64,000 nt of DNA from positions 124,001 through 188,000 of the forward strand of contig CACIHO010000001.1 of NCBI GenBank assembly GCA_902586485.1, written 5' to 3'. The notes under the pieces are model-generated. The model did no database searches and was not told the DNA's origin. It was given only the letters and a program-made list of their open reading frames with translations. The translations under genes and the position numbers were made by a program. Each line of letters begins with the position of its first letter. Position 1 is the stretch's first letter. This DNA comes from an uncultured Pelagibacteraceae bacterium (GTDB lineage Bacteria; Pseudomonadota; Alphaproteobacteria; Pelagibacterales; Pelagibacteraceae). Positions 59,969 through 64,000 of this stretch are shown here, piece after piece.

Positions 59969-60580
59969 ATGGAAGTTTTAAATCAAAAAAAACTTAGAGC
60001 TAAATTTATAAAGTCAGGAGTAAAGATGGTCGGTCCTGAAACTGTTTTTTTTTCAAAGGATACAAAGATTGGAAATAATGTAACTATAGAACCATATGTT
60101 GTTATTGGCCCTAAGGTCAAAATTGGGAATAATGTAATAATAAAATCTTTTTCACATTTAGAATCTTGTAAAATTGAAAATAAGGTTGAGATTGGTCCCT
60201 ACGCTAGAATAAGACCTAATACAATTTTAAAAGAAGGATCTAAAATAGGTAATTTTGTAGAGATTAAAAAAAGTACTTTAGGAAATAAATCTAAAATTAA
60301 CCATTTGTCTTATGTTGGAGATGCACAAATTGGAAACTCAGTAAATATTGGAGCTGGTACAATTACTTGTAATTATGATGGAGTAAATAAGAATAAGACA
60401 AGAATTAAAGATAAAGTATTTATAGGGTCAAATACCTCTTTAGTTGCTCCAATTACAATAAACAAAGATAGTATTGTTGGAGCTGGATCAGTAATAACAA
60501 AAAATGTTAAAAAAAAATCTTTAGCATTAACAAGATCGCCACAATTAGAAGTTAACAATTACAAAAGAAAGAAAAAATAA
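59969..60580 (+). CDS. glmU: Stand-alone GlmU C-terminal domain (glucosamine-1-phosphate N-acetyltransferase)
   Basis: A 203-residue left-handed beta-helix protein equal to the C-terminal half of GlmU. Seen in order are [13 protein letters not shown], many hexapeptide turns, PYARIRPNT with the conserved Arg, NFVEIKKS with Lys, [12 protein letters not shown] with the catalytic-type His, and [17 protein letters not shown]. Full GlmU is about 450 residues; the N-terminal uridylyltransferase with its GxGTRM loop is missing here and the ATG at 59969 is the first start. It ends 3 bases before glmS, so it feeds UDP-GlcNAc synthesis. The nucleotidyltransferase must be a separate gene. Confidence 0.85.
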   Translation: MEVLNQKKLRAKFIKSGVKMVGPETVFFSKDTKIGNNVTIEPYVVIGPKVKIGNNVIIKSFSHLESCKIENKVEIGPYARIRPNTILKEGSKIGNFVEIKKSTLGNKSKINHLSYVGDAQIGNSVNIGAGTITCNYDGVNKNKTRIKDKVFIGSNTSLVAPITINKDSIVGAGSVITKNVKKKSLALTRSPQLEVNNYKRKKK

Positions 60581-60583
60581 TTT

Positions 60584-62404
60584 ATGTGCGGAATTATTGG
60601 AATATCTAGCAACAAACCTGTTTCGGCAAATATAATTAATTCATTAAAAAAATTAGAATACAGAGGATATGATTCTGCAGGTATAGCTACACTTTCAAAT
60701 GGTGAAATAAATGAAGTAAAATCAGAGGGAAGAGTTGATAATTTAGAAAATAATTTTGATTTAAAAAACTTAACAGGAAATATTGGTATAGGACATGTAA
60801 GATGGGCAACACATGGAATTCCAAATAGTTTAAATGCACATCCTCATTCTTCTCATAACGTATCTGTAGTTCATAATGGCATTATTGAAAACTCTACAAT
60901 ATTAAAAAAACATTTAATTAATAAAGGTCACACTTTCAAATCTCAGACAGATACAGAGGTAATTGTTCATTTAATAACAGAACATTTAAAGACTTCAGAA
61001 TTAGAACAAGCTATTACAAAAACTTTAAAACAACTTCATGGTAGTTTTGCTCTTGGAATTGTTTTTAAAGATATGCCAGACTTAATAGTTGGTGCTAGAA
61101 GAGGATCACCCTTAGCTGTTGGTTACGGTCCAAATGAAAATTATTTAGGATCAGATTCTTATGCTTTAAAATCTATGACAAATAAAATTACATATCTTGA
61201 TGATGGTGAATTTTGCATTGTTAAAAAAGATCAAGTTCTTTATTTCAATGAAGAAGGAAAAAAAGTTAATAAAAAAATATTAGAACTATCATCAAATGAA
61301 GCAAATTATGATAAAGGTGATTTTAAACATTTCATGGCAAAAGAAATTGAAGAACAACCAACAACAATTAAAGCTGGAATAAAAGAATATTTAGATAATT
61401 TTAATAAAGATATAAATATTTTTAATTTTCCTTGGAAAATGGAGGAAATTAATTCAATTACTTTAATAGGTTGTGGTACAGCATATCATTCTTGTTTAAT
61501 GGCAAAATATTGGTTTGAAGAGCTTACAAATTTAGACGTTAATATAGACATAGCATCAGAATTTAGATACAGAAAAAATAGATTTAAAAAAGACGCTTTA
61601 TATATATTTGTTTCACAATCTGGAGAAACTGCTGATACCTATGCTGCTTTAGATTTATGTAACAAAAATAGAATGAAGACATGCTCAGTTGTTAATGTAA
61701 TTGAGAGTTCAATTGCGAGAGACTCTAAATTTGTATTACCAATTCATTGTGGTCCTGAAATTGGAGTAGCTTCTACAAAAGCATTTTTAGGACAAATACT
61801 TGTCTTATATATTTTAGCATTAAAATTTGGATTTTTGAGACAAGAAATAGAAAAAAAGGAATATCAAATAAAAATTAAAGACTTAAAAAGTTTACCTAAC
61901 TTAATTGAAAAAACATTATTACACGACAATGATATCCAAACAATATCCTCAACTTTTAATGAAGCTAAGGGATCAATGTTTTTAGGCAGAGGTTTTTCTT
62001 ACCCAATAGCTTTAGAGGGTGCGTTAAAATTAAAAGAACTATCATATATTCATGCAGAAGGATATCCAGCTGGAGAAATGAAACACGGACCATTAGCTCT
62101 AATAGAAGAGGGTATACCAGTAGTAGTTTTAGCTCCAAGAGATAATTATTACAAAAAAACTATTTCAAATATGCAAGAAGTTATTGCCAGAGGTGCGAAA
62201 GTATTATTAATAACAAATAAAAGCAAAGATGAAGTTGTCTCTGAAAATATTTGGGAAACAATTGAAGTTGAAAATACCAATGATGACTTACTTCCTTTTT
62301 TGTTAACTATACCCATTCAAAAATTAGCTTATTATTCAGCTCTAAAAAAAGGTTACGATATTGATAAGCCTAGAAATTTGGCTAAATCTGTCACTGTTGA
62401 ATAA
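60584..62404 (+). CDS. glmS: Glutamine-fructose-6-phosphate aminotransferase
   Basis: A 606-residue enzyme. MCGIIGISSNKP has the Cys2 nucleophile of the glutaminase half, followed by GIGHVRWATHG and HNGIIENS. The isomerase half has two SIS domains with GCGTAYHSCLMAKYW, FVSQSGETADTYAAL, KLKELSYIHAEGYPAGEMKHG and the terminal PRNLAKSVTVE. It makes glucosamine-6-phosphate, the first step to cell-wall amino sugars. It lies 3 bases after the GlmU-domain gene. No glmS ribozyme is evident in the 3-base gap, as expected outside Firmicutes. Confidence 0.97.
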   Translation: MCGIIGISSNKPVSANIINSLKKLEYRGYDSAGIATLSNGEINEVKSEGRVDNLENNFDLKNLTGNIGIGHVRWATHGIPNSLNAHPHSSHNVSVVHNGIIENSTILKKHLINKGHTFKSQTDTEVIVHLITEHLKTSELEQAITKTLKQLHGSFALGIVFKDMPDLIVGARRGSPLAVGYGPNENYLGSDSYALKSMTNKITYLDDGEFCIVKKDQVLYFNEEGKKVNKKILELSSNEANYDKGDFKHFMAKEIEEQPTTIKAGIKEYLDNFNKDINIFNFPWKMEEINSITLIGCGTAYHSCLMAKYWFEELTNLDVNIDIASEFRYRKNRFKKDALYIFVSQSGETADTYAALDLCNKNRMKTCSVVNVIESSIARDSKFVLPIHCGPEIGVASTKAFLGQILVLYILALKFGFLRQEIEKKEYQIKIKDLKSLPNLIEKTLLHDNDIQTISSTFNEAKGSMFLGRGFSYPIALEGALKLKELSYIHAEGYPAGEMKHGPLALIEEGIPVVVLAPRDNYYKKTISNMQEVIARGAKVLLITNKSKDEVVSENIWETIEVENTNDDLLPFLLTIPIQKLAYYSALKKGYDIDKPRNLAKSVTVE

Positions 62405-62439
62405 ACTTAAAACTCTGTTAAAACACTTTCTAGTTGAAT

Positions 62440-63819
62440 ATGAAAAGTTGGAAAAAAAATAGTTGGAGAAAATATCCTGTTAAACATATTCCAGAATATC
62501 CAGATAAAAAAGAACTGGATAAAGTTTTGGATAAGATAGGAACATTTCCACCGTTAGTATTTGCTGGAGAAACAAGACATCTTAAAAGTCAATTAGCTGA
62601 AGTTGTAGACGGAAAAGCATTTTTACTTCAGGGTGGGGATTGTGCTGAAAGTTTTGCAGAATTTAATCCAGACAATATTAGAGATACGTTTAAACTAATG
62701 TTGCAGATGTCGTTAGTTTTAACTTACTCAGCTTCATTACCAGTCGTGAAAGTTGGGAGAATAGCTGGACAGTTTTCAAAACCAAGAAGTGCGCCTACAG
62801 AAGTGAAAGATGGTGTAGAACTGCCAAGTTACTTAGGTGACAACATAAATGCAATGGAATTTACTAAAAAAGCAAGGGTTCCAGATCCCAAAAGATTGTT
62901 TAAAGCTTATTCTCAATCAGCTGCAACTCTTAATCTTATTAGAGCTTTCTCAAAAGGAGGTTTTGCAGATTTAAATAAAGTTCATTTATGGAATTTAGAT
63001 TATATTAAAAAAAGTTCTCAAGCTAAAAAATTTAAAGATCTCGAAGATAAAATTGCTGATGCTATAGCTTTTATGAGAGCTTGTGGAATTACCTCAGATT
63101 TTAATAATAGATTGTATACAGTGAATTTTTGGACATCACATGAAGCTTTATTACTACCTTTTGAAGAGTCTATGACAAGAACAGACTCTACTACAGGAGA
63201 GAATCATGATACATCAGCTCATTTTGTTTGGATAGGAGATAGAACTAGACAGTTAGATGGTGGTCATGTTGAGTTTTGCAGAGGAATAGAAAATCCAGTA
63301 GGTATAAAATGTGGACCAACTTTAAAAGCTGATGATTTAATTAATCTTTGTAATCGTATTAATCCGAAGAATGAAAAAGGCAAAATCACTTTAATTTCTA
63401 GATTTGGTGCTGATAATGTTTCAAAATTTTTACCAAAATTAATTAGAGCTATAAAAAAAGAAGGATTGAACGTGATCTGGTCGTGTGATCCATGTCATGG
63501 AAATACCATTAAAGCTGCAACAGGATTTAAAACAAGACCATTCAATAGTGTTTTAAAGGAAGTTAAAGAAGTCTTTGCATGCCATCAAAGTGAAGGAAGT
63601 TATGCAGGAGGTTTACATATTGAGTTGACTGGTCAAGATGTAACTGAGTGTATAGGAGGTGCTCAAAAAATATCTGAAAAAGATTTATCTTCCAGATACC
63701 ACACTCACTGTGATCCAAGACTTAATGGAAATCAAGCTTTAGAATTAGCATTTTTAATATCAGATGAGATTAAAAAGAATAGCTCGTATTCAAAAAATGC
63801 AGACAGAGCGGCATCTTAA
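62440..63819 (+). CDS. aroG: Class II 3-deoxy-7-phosphoheptulonate (DAHP) synthase
   Basis: A 459-residue plant/Mycobacterium-type DAHP synthase, unrelated in length to E. coli AroFGH. LAEVVDGKAFLLQGGDCAESF (core FLLQGGDCAESF) holds a metal cysteine. VKVGRIAGQFSKPRSAPTE, DTSAHFVWIGDRTRQLDGGHVEF and VGIKCGPTLKADDLI bind PEP, and WSCDPCHGNTIKA and GGLHIELTGQDVTEC follow. It opens the shikimate pathway from PEP and erythrose-4-phosphate. The start is ATG 62440 rather than the in-frame TTG at 62434. It lies 35 bases after glmS and 38 bases before nadE. Confidence 0.95.
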   Translation: MKSWKKNSWRKYPVKHIPEYPDKKELDKVLDKIGTFPPLVFAGETRHLKSQLAEVVDGKAFLLQGGDCAESFAEFNPDNIRDTFKLMLQMSLVLTYSASLPVVKVGRIAGQFSKPRSAPTEVKDGVELPSYLGDNINAMEFTKKARVPDPKRLFKAYSQSAATLNLIRAFSKGGFADLNKVHLWNLDYIKKSSQAKKFKDLEDKIADAIAFMRACGITSDFNNRLYTVNFWTSHEALLLPFEESMTRTDSTTGENHDTSAHFVWIGDRTRQLDGGHVEFCRGIENPVGIKCGPTLKADDLINLCNRINPKNEKGKITLISRFGADNVSKFLPKLIRAIKKEGLNVIWSCDPCHGNTIKAATGFKTRPFNSVLKEVKEVFACHQSEGSYAGGLHIELTGQDVTECIGGAQKISEKDLSSRYHTHCDPRLNGNQALELAFLISDEIKKNSSYSKNADRAAS

Positions 63820-63857
63820 TACATTGTAAAATTATTAATAATAAATAACTTCTAATT

Positions 63858-64000
63858 ATGACACCTAAAGAAAAAGTTAAATTTATCTCCAATTGGATCA
63901 AAAACTATGCAGAAAATATGCCAACAAAAGCGGAGTCGTTAGTAATCGGTATATCTGGAGGAATTGACTCATCAGTATCGAGTACACTTAGTGCCATGAC
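63858..64000 (+). CDS. nadE: NAD+ synthetase, N-terminal part (3' end outside window)
   Basis: The frame opens at ATG 63858 and runs off the right edge after 47 codons. The visible part contains LVIGISGGIDSSVSST, the PP-loop pyrophosphatase motif SGGxDS of N-type ATP pyrophosphatases, at about residues 31-41 with a short helical start before it. This order is typical of NadE, which amidates deamido-NAD using ammonia. Another PP-loop enzyme such as an asparagine synthetase-like or ExsB-like protein is less likely given the GISGGIDSS wording. Confidence 0.75.
   Translation, partial: MTPKEKVKFISNWIKNYAENMPTKAESLVIGISGGIDSSVSSTLSAM

Noticed and set aside
60581..60583. glmS ribozyme
   Set aside because: The gap before glmS is three bases and upstream sequence is coding.
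1..64000. CRISPR arrays, insertion sequences, prophage, toxin-antitoxin or defence genes
   Set aside because: I looked for regularly spaced repeats, transposase or integrase motifs, phage structural genes and paired small toxin genes and found none.

Overview
The window looks like a stretch of a SAR11 (Pelagibacterales) alphaproteobacterial chromosome. The evidence is very low GC with Lys/Asn/Ile-rich proteins, genes packed with gaps of a few bases or short overlaps, many solute-binding-protein ABC systems, a one-piece AdoMet decarboxylase/spermidine synthase, taurine-type uptake and a methylcitrate operon. I see no insertion sequence, prophage, CRISPR array or rRNA. No stretch longer than 300 bases lacks a gene; the longest gaps (about 130-200 bases) lie upstream of the sugar-binding protein, between tauA and tpa, upstream of nrdA, and at 48932-49147. 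The last of these may hold a small RNA on the minus strand.

Layout. 1-6545: end of a LysE exporter, then a carbohydrate ABC transporter (ATPase, binding protein, two permeases) and a GH63-type hydrolase resembling mannosyl/glucosylglycerate hydrolases. 6542-21229: an organosulfonate-flavoured region with a rhodanese protein, an HpsN-like sulfopropanediol dehydrogenase, a phosphate acyltransferase, a BASS symporter, a two-wHTH regulator, a malate/lactate/sulfolactate-type dehydrogenase, tauABC (TauC hugely extended), a taurine/omega-amino-acid:pyruvate aminotransferase, alanine dehydrogenase and a dimethylglycine-dehydrogenase-like flavoprotein. 21558-28494: tRNA-CAT, purine salvage (phosphoribosyltransferase, guaC, apt) interrupted by an AT-rich dTDP-rhamnose and glycosyltransferase block. 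28536-33046: a methylthioadenosine (MTA) operon (mtnP, a secreted hydrolase, mtnA, a class II aldolase, speD-speE fusion). 33106-36162: polar amino-acid ABC transporter without its ATPase, plus a PhyH dioxygenase. 36152-46509: glycosyltransferases, EamA exporters, a thioredoxin-fold protein, a gamma-carbonic-anhydrase-led operon ending in a secreted HExxH protein, PNPOx-like and 3-hydroxyisobutyrate-dehydrogenase-like proteins and an MFS carrier. 46554-51702: rpoZ, dusA, a TSUP exporter, a charged helical protein and a phosphohexomutase. 51884-64000: nrdAB, a tiny lipoprotein, a methyltransferase, prpDBC, gph, a stand-alone GlmU acetyltransferase domain with glmS, class II DAHP synthase and the start of nadE.

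How the parts work together. The spermidine synthase makes MTA. MtnP splits it to adenine (taken by Apt, which diverges from the operon) and methylthioribose-1-phosphate. MtnA isomerises that, and the class II aldolase could cleave it to DHAP and a methylthio-aldehyde, as in the DHAP shunt. In the sulfonate block, uptake by TauABC would feed transamination to pyruvate, with alanine recycled by Ald. The desulfonating enzyme (Xsc or SuyAB) is not in the window. All three binding-protein/ABC operons carry an RNA hairpin between the binding-protein gene and the next transporter gene, a probable device for making much more binding protein than membrane complex.
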